Shown: positions 9,051-17,440, numbered from the stretch's first letter. The stretch is DNA of 64,000 bases from Pannonibacter anstelovis (GCF_036881715.1 NZ_JBAKBF010000002.1:1-64000); one strand, 5' to 3'. A program made the numbers and translations. Notes: generated by a model from the sequence alone, not told the origin.

Positions 9051-10514
9051 ATGCCCTCTCAGCCACGTGACCGCACCACGATTGCCTGGTTCCGCCAGGA
9101 TCTGCGCCTTGCCGACAATCCGGCACTGTTCGAAGCGGCAAAGGCGGGCGCCGTGGTGCCGGTGTTCATTCTGGAAGAGCCGAAGGACTGCGGCGAAACC
9201 CACCCGATGGGCGGGGCAAGCCGCTGGTGGCTGCATCATGCGCTGGCGGCACTGGACAAGAGTCTGGGCGGCAGGCTGGTGCTGATGCGCGGGCCCGCGG
9301 GCAAGGCGCTGGAAGCGCTGGTTAAGGAGACGGGCGCCTCAGCCGTTCACTGGAACCGCTGTTATGAGCCGCATGCGATTGCCCGCGACAAGAAGCTGAA
9401 AGCGGATCTCATGGCCGCCGGCCTCGAGGTGCGCAGCTTCAACGGCTCGCTGCTGCATGAGCCCTGGGAGCTGGAAACGAAGACCGGAGGCCCCTTCAAG
9501 GTCTATTCGCCCTTCTGGCGGGCGGCGCTCGCCAAAGCCGTTGCGGCGCCTTTGCCTGCGCCGGAGGCACTGGACATTCCGCAGGTCAGTTTGTCCCTTG
9601 CGCTTGACGACTTTGCACTTCTTCCGGTCAAGCCGGACTGGGCGGCTGGCTGGCTGGATCTCTGGCGGCCGGGCGAAAAGGGCGCGGCGGAACGGCTTTC
9701 AGCCTTTCTGGAGGAAGGGCTCGATGGCTATGGCGAGCTGCGCAACCGGCCTGACCTGCCCAATGTTTCGCGTCTCTCTCCACACCTGCATTTCGGCGAA
9801 ATATCCCCCCGGCAGATCTGGACGGCCACCCGCTTCCACACGGAGCAGTATGGCCACCTGCAGAAGGATGGCGACAAGTTCCTGTCGGAAATCGGCTGGC
9901 GGGAGTTCTCGTATCACCTTCTCTACCATTTCCCGCATCTGCCGGAGCGCAACTGGAAGCCCGCCTTCGATGCCTATCCCTGGGCCGAGGATGATGCGGC
10001 GCTGAAGGCCTGGCAGAAGGGTCTGACCGGCTATCCCATGGTCGATGCGGGCATGCGTGAGCTGTGGGCCACTGGCTACATGCACAACCGGGTGCGGATG
10101 CTGGTGGCGTCCTTCCTCGTCAAGCATCTGCGTTTGCACTGGCATCATGGGGAGGAATGGTTCCGCGACACGCTGCTGGACGCGGATCTGGCCAACAACT
10201 CCGCCAGCTGGCAGTGGGTGACAGGCAGCGGCGCCGATGCCGCGCCCTATTTCCGCATCTTCAATCCGGTGGGGCAGGGGCAGAAGTTCGATCCCGATGG
10301 CGCCTATGTGCGCCGCTGGTGCCCGGAACTGGCAAAGCTGCCGGACGAATTCCTCCACTGCCCGCATGAGGCGCCCGAGCGCATCCTGAAGGCGGCAGGT
10401 GTTATTCTGGGCCGCACCTATCCACGCCCCATCGTCGACCACGCCGCAGCACGTGCCGCGGCATTGGCGGGATATGATGCGGTGAAGCAGGCAGGGCTCG
10501 AGGCGGCGGTGTGA
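9051..10514 (+). CDS. phrB: Deoxyribodipyrimidine photolyase (class I CPD type)
   Basis: A 487-residue flavoprotein that splits UV-induced pyrimidine dimers using blue light. The N-terminal Rossmann-like antenna domain starts TIAWFRQDLRLADNPAL. The C-terminal FAD domain carries RELWATGYMHNRVRM, then the signature NNSASWQWVTGSG, ending with FRIFNPVGQGQKFDPDG. The ATG at 9051 is preferred over an in-frame TTG at 9024. It is divergent from moaA. The window also encodes two BLUF light sensors 8 kb away, which suggests an organism that meets sunlight. Confidence 0.93.
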   Translation: MPSQPRDRTTIAWFRQDLRLADNPALFEAAKAGAVVPVFILEEPKDCGETHPMGGASRWWLHHALAALDKSLGGRLVLMRGPAGKALEALVKETGASAVHWNRCYEPHAIARDKKLKADLMAAGLEVRSFNGSLLHEPWELETKTGGPFKVYSPFWRAALAKAVAAPLPAPEALDIPQVSLSLALDDFALLPVKPDWAAGWLDLWRPGEKGAAERLSAFLEEGLDGYGELRNRPDLPNVSRLSPHLHFGEISPRQIWTATRFHTEQYGHLQKDGDKFLSEIGWREFSYHLLYHFPHLPERNWKPAFDAYPWAEDDAALKAWQKGLTGYPMVDAGMRELWATGYMHNRVRMLVASFLVKHLRLHWHHGEEWFRDTLLDADLANNSASWQWVTGSGADAAPYFRIFNPVGQGQKFDPDGAYVRRWCPELAKLPDEFLHCPHEAPERILKAAGVILGRTYPRPIVDHAAARAAALAGYDAVKQAGLEAAV

Positions 10515-10545
10515 GGCGGTTCAGCTGGTTGTCTCCCTCTCCACA

Positions 10546-10676
10546 GTCATCCCGGCCAAGCGCAGCGCGAGCCGGGACCGGTGAGCCGGGGTGCATATTG
10601 GGTGAAAGAGGTAAGTGAGCCGGGACGCCGTGGCTCACCGGTACCGGATCTCGGCTTCGCTCTCGTCCGGTATGAC
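10546..10676. repeat. Palindromic intergenic repeat element, copy 1
   Basis: Two imperfect inverted arms of about 46 bp have ends GTCATCCCGG and CCGGTATGAC. The left arm contains CCAAGCGCAGCGCGAGCCGG and the right arm, read in reverse complement, contains ACGAGAGCGAAGCCGAGATC. Both continue into GGTGAGCC/GGCTCACC. The unit could fold into one long hairpin. It fills the gap between the photolyase and DUF971 genes. A related unit lies at 56101-56348. Such GCGCAGCGCGA elements are common dispersed repeats in Hyphomicrobiales genomes. Confidence 0.75.
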
Positions 10677-10790
10677 GAAGGAGGGGCAACATGCAGTCTT
10701 GCCGCAGCAAGTGCCTCGCCACCAGCCTTGACCTTTGCGGGCGGGGGGCTATCGTCCGGCGCGAACCGTCATCCATCAGGACAAGCCCGA

Positions 10791-11150
10791 ATGACCGCCG
10801 TCTGGCCCACCGAACTGCGCCTCTCCAGTGACAAGCGCACCCTCACCGTCAGCTTCGATAATGGCGAGACGCATGCCTTTCCGGCAGAATATCTGCGCGT
10901 TTGCTCGCCCTCGGCGGAGGTGCAGGGCCACGGGCCGGGGCAGAAGAAGACCGTGCCGGGCAAGCGCAATGTGCTGATCTATCAGGTGGAGCCGGTCGGC
11001 AACTACGCTGTCCGCCTGCATTTTGATGACATGCACGACACGGGCATATTCACGTGGTCCTATTTCCTCGAACTTGCTCACGAGGAAGACCGCCACTGGG
11101 GCACATATCTGCGCGAACTGGAAGAAAAAGGCCTCAGCCGCGACCGGTGA
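10791..11150 (+). CDS. DUF971 (GBBH-like N-terminal domain) protein
   Basis: A 119-residue single-domain protein of the DUF971 family, with the conserved features LRLSSDKRTL, FPAEYLRVCSPSAEVQGHG and HDTGIFTWSY. The same domain forms the N-terminus of gamma-butyrobetaine hydroxylase and the C-terminus of plant HCF101, an Fe-S carrier whose other domains are DUF59 and an Mrp ATPase. That makes the nearby mrp gene (4403-5575) suggestive, but the two are not in one operon. The ATG at 10791 is chosen because upstream in-frame sequence lies in the repeat element and has no homology-like character. Function is otherwise unknown. Confidence 0.85.
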   Translation: MTAVWPTELRLSSDKRTLTVSFDNGETHAFPAEYLRVCSPSAEVQGHGPGQKKTVPGKRNVLIYQVEPVGNYAVRLHFDDMHDTGIFTWSYFLELAHEEDRHWGTYLRELEEKGLSRDR

Positions 11151-11163
11151 GGCCAGTTCCCCC

Positions 11164-11760
11164 TCAGCGCTTCACGATCACCGTCGCGCCCACGTCCACG
11201 TTTTCATACAGATGGGTCACGTCGTCATTGGCAAGGCGGATGCAGCCGGATGAGACGGCGGTGCCGATGGTCCAGGGCTGGTTGGTGCCGTGGATGCGGT
11301 AGAGCGTCGAGCCGATGTAGAGCGCCCTTGCGCCCAGCGGGTTGTTGGGCCCGCCTTCCATGTGCACCGGCAGGATGCGGCCCTTGGCGCGCTCCCGGGC
11401 ACGCATCTGCGGCGGCGGCGTCCAGCCCGGCCATTCGGCCTTGCGGGTGATGCGGTGAGTGCCTGACCACTGCATGCCTTCCAGCCCCACGCCGACGCCG
11501 TATTTCATCGCCTTGCCACCTTCGCGGATGTGGTAGAGGCGGCGCTCGGTGGTGTCCACGATGATCGTGCCCGGCTTGTGGGGGCCGTCATAGCGCACCA
11601 TCTGGCGCTCGATGGGGGACTTGCCGCTGTTGTACAGGCCCGGACCGTATTCCACCCAGCTCTTGGTCGCCGGATCAAAAAAACGCCCGCCCTGCGCTAC
11701 TGCAGAACCGGTTGCTGCGACAATCATCAGCGCTGCCAGCGCGCCCGTAAGTCTTTTCAT
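11164..11760 (-). CDS. L,D-transpeptidase (YkuD/ErfK family)
   Basis: A 198-residue exported enzyme that makes 3-3 peptidoglycan crosslinks or attaches proteins to peptidoglycan in the periplasm. A signal peptide (about 1-22, ending AVAQ) is followed by the YkuD catalytic domain, with His157 in RIHGTN and the nucleophile Cys173 in SSGCIRL. The spacing between them and the following NDDVTHLY are typical. It has no LysM or other binding domain. It converges on the DUF971 gene with a 13-base gap. Confidence 0.92.
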   Translation of the reverse strand: MKRLTGALAALMIVAATGSAVAQGGRFFDPATKSWVEYGPGLYNSGKSPIERQMVRYDGPHKPGTIIVDTTERRLYHIREGGKAMKYGVGVGLEGMQWSGTHRITRKAEWPGWTPPPQMRARERAKGRILPVHMEGGPNNPLGARALYIGSTLYRIHGTNQPWTIGTAVSSGCIRLANDDVTHLYENVDVGATVIVKR

Positions 11761-11947
11761 TGCTGTCCCCTTCGTGCCCGTCTGGACGGTTCACCACTCC
11801 ACTCCGGTGATGACGCTATGTCACATCACATTTCCGCGCGCTTAACGCCGCAGCGAAGACATGAGAAAACCATAGCGAAGACTTGGGCAGGGGATGTGCC
11901 GCCCGTCACATGCGTGAGGTTTAAAGGACGAGAAGCTTCTGAAAGTG

Positions 11948-11974
11948 AAAAAGGGGCCGCAGCGGCCCCTTTTC
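11948..11974 (-). terminator. Terminator of the lactonase operon
   Basis: The stem GGGGCC/GGCCCC (11953-11969, loop GCAGC) is flanked by AAAAA on the left and TTTT on the right. On the minus strand it is followed by a run of T, giving a strong terminator about 30 bases after the blcC-like stop. The symmetry would let it act on both strands. Confidence 0.85.
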
Positions 11975-12001
11975 CGGTGTCCGTGTGACAGTGCTTCTGG
12001 C

Positions 12002-12793
12002 TCAGGAATAGAAGTCCGGAGCCTTTTTGAAGTTGGCCCAGGCGTCCGGATCATGGCCGGTGACGACCATGGCGCCGGTCCGTTCTGCCAGGGTCCGCAA
12101 CTTCTGCACCGAACGCACCGTATCAACGGTGGAGGCGAGGAAGCCCGGCAGGGCCTTCTCTTCCCAGTGATCCACCGTATAGGCGGCATCAATGGTCAGG
12201 AGGATCGGCTTGCTGTTCGGCAGGCGCACAAGGAAAGACTGGTGGCCCGGCGCATGGCCCGGCGTGAACACGGTGGTCAGCGTGCCGTCGCCATAGATGT
12301 CGTAATAGTCATCCTGCGTGCCATTGAGGAACTGCCACTTCAGGCCCGGACGGTCGAAGTCCTTGCGGATATAGCCGCCGCCGGCGAACCAGTCCGGCGT
12401 GAAGGCATATTCATATTCGCAGCGCTGCACGATGTGCGTGGCATTGGGGAAGCGGCCAATGGCGCCGGTGTGGTCAAGGTGCAGGTGCGACTGCACCACA
12501 TACTTGACGTCTGCCGGATCAAAGCCGAGCGCCTTCACCTGATCGACGCAGCCCTTGTCCTTGTCCAGAACCGGCATGTAGACGTCGCAGATCGAGCCCC
12601 AGTAGCCATAAGGGTCGGTTGCCACCTCAATGGCGTTGCCGCCGTCGATGATGGTGTGGCCCTCAGGATGGGTGATCAGGAAGAACGGCACGGGGATTTC
12701 GTAATCCGCGCCATTGCCCTGGTTCATCTTGATGTTGTGCACCTTGCATTTCAGGGTGCCGGACTGGAGCATGTACAGTCTGATATCGGTCAC
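12002..12793 (-). CDS. blcC: AttM/BlcC-type metallo-beta-lactamase-fold lactonase
   Basis: A 263-residue zinc hydrolase of the AttM/AiiB branch. It opens gamma-butyrolactone to gamma-hydroxybutyrate and can also cleave N-acyl-homoserine lactone signals. The dinuclear zinc motif HLHLDH is at residues 103-108, and TGHDPDAW and TIDAAY follow later. The opening TDIRLYMLQSGTLKCKVHN agrees with Agrobacterium AttM as I recall it. A GTG start at 12793 is chosen because GGGAGGATCCAC precedes it; the 15-codon extension has no ribosome site. It lies 51 bases after the iron alcohol dehydrogenase gene, so the two form an operon. Assignment to this subfamily is firm; the physiological substrate is inferred. 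Confidence 0.88.
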   Translation of the reverse strand: MTDIRLYMLQSGTLKCKVHNIKMNQGNGADYEIPVPFFLITHPEGHTIIDGGNAIEVATDPYGYWGSICDVYMPVLDKDKGCVDQVKALGFDPADVKYVVQSHLHLDHTGAIGRFPNATHIVQRCEYEYAFTPDWFAGGGYIRKDFDRPGLKWQFLNGTQDDYYDIYGDGTLTTVFTPGHAPGHQSFLVRLPNSKPILLTIDAAYTVDHWEEKALPGFLASTVDTVRSVQKLRTLAERTGAMVVTGHDPDAWANFKKAPDFYS

Positions 12794-12844
12794 GTGGATC
12801 CTCCCATGGGTTGTGACTGATTGACAGGAAACGGTCAACGGGGA

Positions 12845-14005
12845 TCAGTAGGCTTCGCGGTAGAGGGCGAGCGCGTCTTCCTCGCGGACTTCGACGGGGT
12901 TGTTGACCAGCAGCCGTGTCTGCTTCATGGCGTCGGCGGCGAGCATGGCAAGGCTGTTGTCTGTGACGCCCACATCGCGCAGGCGGCGCGGGGCGCCGCT
13001 GGCGTCCATCAGCTTCTCCATATGCGCAACGAAATCAGCGGAGCGCTTTTCTGCGTCACCCTGACCTGCAACACCCAGCACATCGGCAAGTTCCGCATAG
13101 AGCGGCGCTGCGGCCTTGGCGTTGAAGCGCAGGACCGGCCCGAGCATCAGCGCATTGGAGAGCCCGTGCGGGATGTGATAGTGCCCGCCCAGCGGATAGG
13201 CGAGGGCGTGGACGGCGGCCACCGGCGAGTTGGCAAAGGCCTGACCGGCCAGCGTCGCACCCAGCAGCATGCCTTCGCGCGCGGCGCGGTTGCTGCCGTC
13301 TTCGCAGGCGGCAATGAGATTGGCGCCGAGCAGACGCAGCGCCTCGCGGGCAAGCGCATCGGACAGCGGGTTCTTCTTGTGGCGGCTGGTGTAGGCCTCG
13401 ATGGCATGCACCATGGCATCAATGCCGGTCGCTGCCGTATGCACCTTCGGCAGGCCTACGGTCGTTTCCGCATCCAGCAGCACATAGTCAGCGTAGAGCT
13501 GCGGCGAGACGACGCCCATCTTGGTGGTTTCACCCGTGGTGATGATGGAAATGTTGGTCACTTCCGAGCCGGTGCCAGCCGTCGTCGGCACCAGGACCAG
13601 CGGCAGGCGGCCGCCCTTGACGTTGCCGATGCCATACATCTCCGCCAGCGGCTGATCGGATTGCAGCAGCACGGCAACCAGCTTGGCGATGTCGAGCGAC
13701 GAGCCGCCGCCAAGACCCACGACGATGTCAGTGCCCACCTTGCGGGCTTCGTTCACGCAGCCGTGCACCACATGCTCCGGCGGATCGGCGACCACCTTGT
13801 CGAAGATGGTGACGCCGAGCCCGGCGGCCTTGATGTTCTCAGCAATCGGCGCGATCAGTCCGGCCTTCACCAGTCCGGCATCGGTGACCAGCAGCACGTT
13901 CTGCGCGGAAAAGCGGGCCTTGAGGATTTCTCCCAGCCGCTGCGCACCGCCCCAGGCCACTTCCATGGCCGGAACCGTCCGGAATTCAAAGGGGTTCATG
14001 GTCAT
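12845..14005 (-). CDS. blcB: Iron-containing alcohol dehydrogenase, BlcB-like (gamma-hydroxybutyrate dehydrogenase)
   Basis: A 386-residue group III alcohol dehydrogenase. It has the NAD-binding segment GLGGGSSLDIAK, then TTAGTGSEVT, and the iron-ligand stretch FANSPVAAVHALAYPLGG followed by HYHIPHG. In Agrobacterium the homologous gene (attL/blcB) oxidises gamma-hydroxybutyrate to succinic semialdehyde. Neighbours support the same role here: the lactonase gene lies downstream, and an IclR regulator is divergent across a palindromic operator. A strong GGAGG site precedes the ATG. The succinic semialdehyde dehydrogenase (blcA) expected in this operon is absent. Confidence 0.88.
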   Translation of the reverse strand: MTMNPFEFRTVPAMEVAWGGAQRLGEILKARFSAQNVLLVTDAGLVKAGLIAPIAENIKAAGLGVTIFDKVVADPPEHVVHGCVNEARKVGTDIVVGLGGGSSLDIAKLVAVLLQSDQPLAEMYGIGNVKGGRLPLVLVPTTAGTGSEVTNISIITTGETTKMGVVSPQLYADYVLLDAETTVGLPKVHTAATGIDAMVHAIEAYTSRHKKNPLSDALAREALRLLGANLIAACEDGSNRAAREGMLLGATLAGQAFANSPVAAVHALAYPLGGHYHIPHGLSNALMLGPVLRFNAKAAAPLYAELADVLGVAGQGDAEKRSADFVAHMEKLMDASGAPRRLRDVGVTDNSLAMLAADAMKQTRLLVNNPVEVREEDALALYREAY

Positions 14006-14143
14006 CTCGTTTCCTCCGTTGCCCCTGACGGCTGACAGGCAGGCCGGGACATATTTTTGCTTTCAGAATCGTCTTTCCTGTGGCTGCCGTAGCCGCAGGG
14101 CAGGGAGTAAAGATTCAGATTGACCAATTCTTCCTCTCTGCAG

Positions 14144-14184
14144 TAAGTTCAATATATTGAACCTGTATCAATGTGTTGAACTTA
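14144..14184. promoter_or_regulatory. Compound palindromic operator between blcB and its IclR regulator
   Basis: A perfect 16-bp palindrome GTTCAATATATTGAAC occupies 14147-14162. After a 5-base gap a second, imperfect one (TCAATGTGTTGAAC) follows. The outer ends, TAAGTTCAA and TTGAACTTA, are themselves inverted repeats, so the 41-bp unit is symmetric overall and offers four TTGAAC-type half-sites. It sits between divergent blcB and the regulator gene; the TATATT core could serve as a -10 for blcB. This arrangement suits a tetrameric IclR protein. Binding is inferred. Confidence 0.75.
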
Positions 14185-14206
14185 TGATGACGGGATGTGC
14201 TGAAAA

Positions 14207-15016
14207 TTGTCAAGGCCATTAGATGCAGCTGCTGAGGCGGTCTCTGGCCAGCCCTCCGCCGACACGGTGCCTGCGCTGCGCCGGACGGTGATGGTGATGG
14301 ATCTCGTTTCGAGCTCCGCAGAACCCTTGACCGCAGCCGATATCACCCGCGCCCTGAAGCTGCCGAAGAGCACGGCCCACGGGCTTTTCGCCGTGATGCA
14401 GGAGCTGAACCTTTTGGTGAAAAAGCCGGACGGTACATTCCGGCTGGGCCCGCATCCCTTGCGCTGGGCCAACAGTTTCCTGTCAGAGCTGGATGTTTTG
14501 TCCGTCTTCCGGTCCTATTTTGAGAAAGATACGGCCTTTGCCAGCTACACGCTGACCCTGACGGTGCTGGACGGGCGGGAGGTCGTCTATATCGGCTGCC
14601 GCAACTCCGACCAGCCGCTGGGCCACACGTTCCGGATCGGCATGCGCCTGCCCGCGCCCTTCACGGCCACGGGCAAGATGCTGCTGTCCGAGCTTTCTCC
14701 TGAGGAGTTGCAGCGCCTGTTCGGATCTGGTTTCCCCGAGCCTATGACGCAGCACAGCGTGAAGGACCTTGCCTCCCTGCGGGAGGAGCTGGCTGAAACC
14801 GCAGCACGCGGTTACTCGATTGACGACGGCCAGATCCGCGATGGCATGGTGTGCCTTGGCGCCGCCTTGCGCGATCACTCGGGCGAGGCCATCGCGGGCA
14901 TCGCCATCAGCCTGCTGCGCAGCGAAGCAACGGCGGAAGCCATCGCCGGCCTCGGCACCCGCATCCGCACCACCGCCGCAGACGTCTCCCGCCACCTCGG
15001 CCATCATGGCAGGTGA
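14207..15016 (+). CDS. blcR: IclR-family transcriptional regulator, BlcR/AttJ-like
   Basis: About 269 residues: an N-terminal winged helix-turn-helix (about 20-85, including LTAADITRALKLPKSTAHG) and an IclR effector domain (about 100-265, including FTATGKMLLSEL and YSIDDGQIRDGMVCLGAAL). In Agrobacterium the equivalent repressor responds to succinic semialdehyde or gamma-butyrolactone and controls blcABC. Divergence from blcB across a compound palindrome supports the same job. The start is uncertain: TTG at 14207 is the first possible codon after a stop and has only a weak ribosome site. GTG at 14267 is the main alternative. Confidence 0.82.
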   Translation: MSRPLDAAAEAVSGQPSADTVPALRRTVMVMDLVSSSAEPLTAADITRALKLPKSTAHGLFAVMQELNLLVKKPDGTFRLGPHPLRWANSFLSELDVLSVFRSYFEKDTAFASYTLTLTVLDGREVVYIGCRNSDQPLGHTFRIGMRLPAPFTATGKMLLSELSPEELQRLFGSGFPEPMTQHSVKDLASLREELAETAARGYSIDDGQIRDGMVCLGAALRDHSGEAIAGIAISLLRSEATAEAIAGLGTRIRTTAADVSRHLGHHGR

Positions 15017-15033
15017 GGGGGGCAGAAGACGAA

Positions 15034-15068
15034 CGGGCGGCCCGTTTGAGCCGCCCGCGTTATTTGTA
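15034..15068. terminator. Hairpin between converging blcR and fumarase genes
   Basis: An 8-bp perfect stem CGGGCGGC/GCCGCCCG (15034-15041 and 15050-15057) is followed by CGTTATTTGT on the plus strand. It lies between the blcR stop (15016) and the fumarase stop (15099), where it probably ends the blcR transcript. Confidence 0.6.
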
Positions 15069-15098
15069 AGCCTGTGCCAGTGATCCGGCGGGTGGGAT

Positions 15099-16736
15099 TT
15101 ACCCCAGGTTCAGTTCCTGGAAGAAGTCGTTGCCCTTGTCGTCCACGACGATGAAGGCGGGGAAGTCTTCGACTTCGATCTTCCAGATGGCTTCCATGCC
15201 GAGTTCCGGATAGGCGACCACTTCCACCTTCTTGATGCAGTCCTGTGCGAGGCGTGCAGCCGGGCCGCCGATGGAGCCGAGGTAGAAGCCGCCATGCGCC
15301 TGGCAGGCGCGGCGCACCGCCGGGGAGCGGTTGCCCTTGGCCAGCATCACCATGGAGCCGCCGGCTGCCTGGAACTGGTCCACATAGGCATCCATGCGCC
15401 CGGCGGTGGTGGGGCCGAAGGAGCCGGAGGGCATGCCTTCCGGGGTCTTGGCGGGGCCGGCGTAGTAGATCGGGTGGTTCTTGAAATAGTCCGGCAGCGG
15501 CTCGCCCGCTTCCAGCCGCTCGCGCAGCTTGGCGTGGGCAAGGTCGCGGGCCACGATCAGCGGGCCAGTCAGCGACAGGCGGGTCTTGATCGGGTGGCGC
15601 GACAGTTCGGCCAGAATCTCCGGCATCGGACGGGTCAGGTCGATCTTGACCACGTTGTCCGAGAGGTTCTCATCCGTGACTTCCGGCATGTAGGTTTCCG
15701 GATGCATCTCCAGCTGCTCAAGGTAGATGCCATCCTTCGTGATCTTGCCAGTGGCCTGACGGTCGGCCGAGCAGGAGACGCCAAGGCCGATGGGCAGCGA
15801 CGCGCCGTGGCGCGGCAGGCGGATGACGCGCACGTCATGGCAGAAATATTTGCCGCCGAACTGGGCGCCAACGCCGGTTGCCTGGGTCAGCTTGTGGATC
15901 TCGGCTTCCATCTCAAGGTCACGGAAGGCGTGGCCAAGCTCGGAGCCCTGCGTGGGCAGGTTGTCGAGATAGCGGGCAGAGGCGAGCTTCACGGCCTTCA
16001 GGCACATTTCCGCCGAGGTGCCGCCGATGACGATGGCAAGGTGATAGGGCGGGCAGGCCGCGGTGCCAAGCGTCAGGATCTTTTCCTTGAGGAAATCGAT
16101 CATCCGGTCATGGGTCAGCAGCGAGGGTGTGCCCTGGAACAGGAAGGTCTTGTTGGCCGAGCCGCCGCCCTTGGCCATGAACAGGAACTTGTAGGCGTCA
16201 TCGCCTTCCGCATAGAGCTCGATCTGCGCGGGCATGTTGTTGGAGGTGTTCTTCTCCTGGAACATGGAGATCGGCGCCAGCTGCGAGTAGCGCAGGTTAC
16301 GCTTGAAATAGGCGTCACGCGCACCTTCGCCGAGGGCCTTCTCATCGGAGCCGTCGGTCCACACGCGGCGGCCCTTCTTGCCCATGACGATGGCGGTGCC
16401 GGTGTCCTGGCACATGGGCAGCACGCCGCCTGCAGCAATGCTGGCGTTCTTCAAGAGGTCGAAGGCAACGAACTTGTCGTTCTCGGTCGCTTCCGGATCA
16501 TCGAGAATGGCGCGCAGCTGGGCGAGATGGCCCGGGCGCAGATAGTGGTTGATGTCGATGAAGGCCTGCTCTGCCAGAAGGCGCAAGCCCTCGGGCTCCA
16601 CCATCAGCATCTCCTGGCCGTTGAAGGTGGTGGTGGAGACGTAATCGGACGTCAGCTTGCGGTAAGGCGTCTTGTCCTCGCCGAGCGGGAACATGGCGCT
16701 GTGCTGGTAGTCCGGAGGCGTGACGGGAGCATTCAT
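15099..16736 (-). CDS. fumA: Fumarate hydratase, class I (iron-sulphur)
   Basis: A 545-residue oxygen-sensitive TCA-cycle enzyme interconverting fumarate and malate. The three cysteines that hold the [4Fe-4S] cluster are visible: Cys109 (PMCQDTGTA), Cys228 (TAACPPYH) and Cys322 (GVSCSADRQ). The N-terminal alpha domain and C-terminal beta domain are fused, as in E. coli FumA/FumB. The ATG at 16736 has AGAGA upstream and is preferred to the one five codons earlier. It is transcribed alone; a terminator separates it from the YceI operon upstream. Confidence 0.95.
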   Translation of the reverse strand: MNAPVTPPDYQHSAMFPLGEDKTPYRKLTSDYVSTTTFNGQEMLMVEPEGLRLLAEQAFIDINHYLRPGHLAQLRAILDDPEATENDKFVAFDLLKNASIAAGGVLPMCQDTGTAIVMGKKGRRVWTDGSDEKALGEGARDAYFKRNLRYSQLAPISMFQEKNTSNNMPAQIELYAEGDDAYKFLFMAKGGGSANKTFLFQGTPSLLTHDRMIDFLKEKILTLGTAACPPYHLAIVIGGTSAEMCLKAVKLASARYLDNLPTQGSELGHAFRDLEMEAEIHKLTQATGVGAQFGGKYFCHDVRVIRLPRHGASLPIGLGVSCSADRQATGKITKDGIYLEQLEMHPETYMPEVTDENLSDNVVKIDLTRPMPEILAELSRHPIKTRLSLTGPLIVARDLAHAKLRERLEAGEPLPDYFKNHPIYYAGPAKTPEGMPSGSFGPTTAGRMDAYVDQFQAAGGSMVMLAKGNRSPAVRRACQAHGGFYLGSIGGPAARLAQDCIKKVEVVAYPELGMEAIWKIEVEDFPAFIVVDDKGNDFFQELNLG

Positions 16737-16822
16737 GGCGGTCTCTCGCATCAGGGTCTTGGAAAACGTCCACCCTTGGGCAGTGCCCCGGGCAGTTCTG
16801 TCTTTGGCTGGCTCTTCTTTAC

Positions 16823-16857
16823 GGCAAAAGGGCCGGTGGCAACAAGCGCCCCGGCCC
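16823..16857 (-). terminator. Terminator of the YceI/cytochrome b561 operon
   Basis: The stem GGGCCGG/CCGGCCC (16830-16836 and 16851-16857) is followed on the minus strand by TTTT. It lies about 30 bases beyond the stop of the last gene of the operon. Confidence 0.75.
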
Positions 16858-16885
16858 CTTCTGGCATCGCAATTTTGGATGAGGC

Positions 16886-17440
16886 TCAGCGCGTGGCGGT
16901 GAGATCGATCGCGACCGCGACAGCGTCCTTCAGATTGTCCTGCCCGACGCTGGCGCCAATGCCATAGGCGCTGCGCGACAGGCTGGCCGTGCCCTTGGCA
17001 ACGGCGGTATCGCCGGCGATGTCGAGGGTGAAGGCCAGCGTCACCGGCTTTTCTTCGCCGCGCAGCGACAATGTGCCTTGCGCCTCATAGGCGTTGCCGC
17101 CCTTGGCCGTGACGGAGGTGGAGGTGAAGCGGGCTTCCGGGAAGGCTTCCGTGGCCAGCCAGTCTGCGCCCGGCAGCATGCCGGCAAACTGGGCATTGGC
17201 CATCTGGGCGCTGCCGGTGGCAATGGTGGCCTCGATCTTTGCGGCGGAGACATTCTCCGGATCGAAGTCGATCTGTGCGGTCCAGGTGCCGAAGCTGCCG
17301 GAGACCGGCGCACCGCCCTGCTCGACGGTGAAGCCGATGCTGCTCTTGGCCGGGTCCACGGTCCATTCTGCGGCAGAGGCGGCGCTGGTGGCGAGGATCA
17401 GGCTGGCGGCAGCGGCAGCGGCAGCGAAAGTCTTGCGCAT
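16886..17440 (-). CDS. YceI-family periplasmic protein (downstream copy)
   Basis: A 184-residue exported protein: signal peptide (MRKTFAAAAAAASLIL and on to ASAA) followed by a YceI lipocalin-like beta-barrel (EWTVDPAKSSIGFTVEQGG, then SGSFGTWTAQIDFDPEN). YceI proteins bind polyisoprenoid or quinone-like lipids in a hydrophobic cavity. It is the third gene of an operon YceI, cytochrome b561, YceI, starting 35 bases after the cytochrome gene. The two YceI proteins differ throughout, so this is not a recent duplication. The frame is open far upstream, but the signal peptide fixes the start. Confidence 0.88.
   Translation of the reverse strand: MRKTFAAAAAAASLILATSAASAAEWTVDPAKSSIGFTVEQGGAPVSGSFGTWTAQIDFDPENVSAAKIEATIATGSAQMANAQFAGMLPGADWLATEAFPEARFTSTSVTAKGGNAYEAQGTLSLRGEEKPVTLAFTLDIAGDTAVAKGTASLSRSAYGIGASVGQDNLKDAVAVAIDLTATR

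Noticed and set aside
15294..16967. 557-codon open frame antisense to fumarase
   Set aside because: Same mirror effect; the opposite strand carries all three cluster cysteines and the complete class I fumarase.
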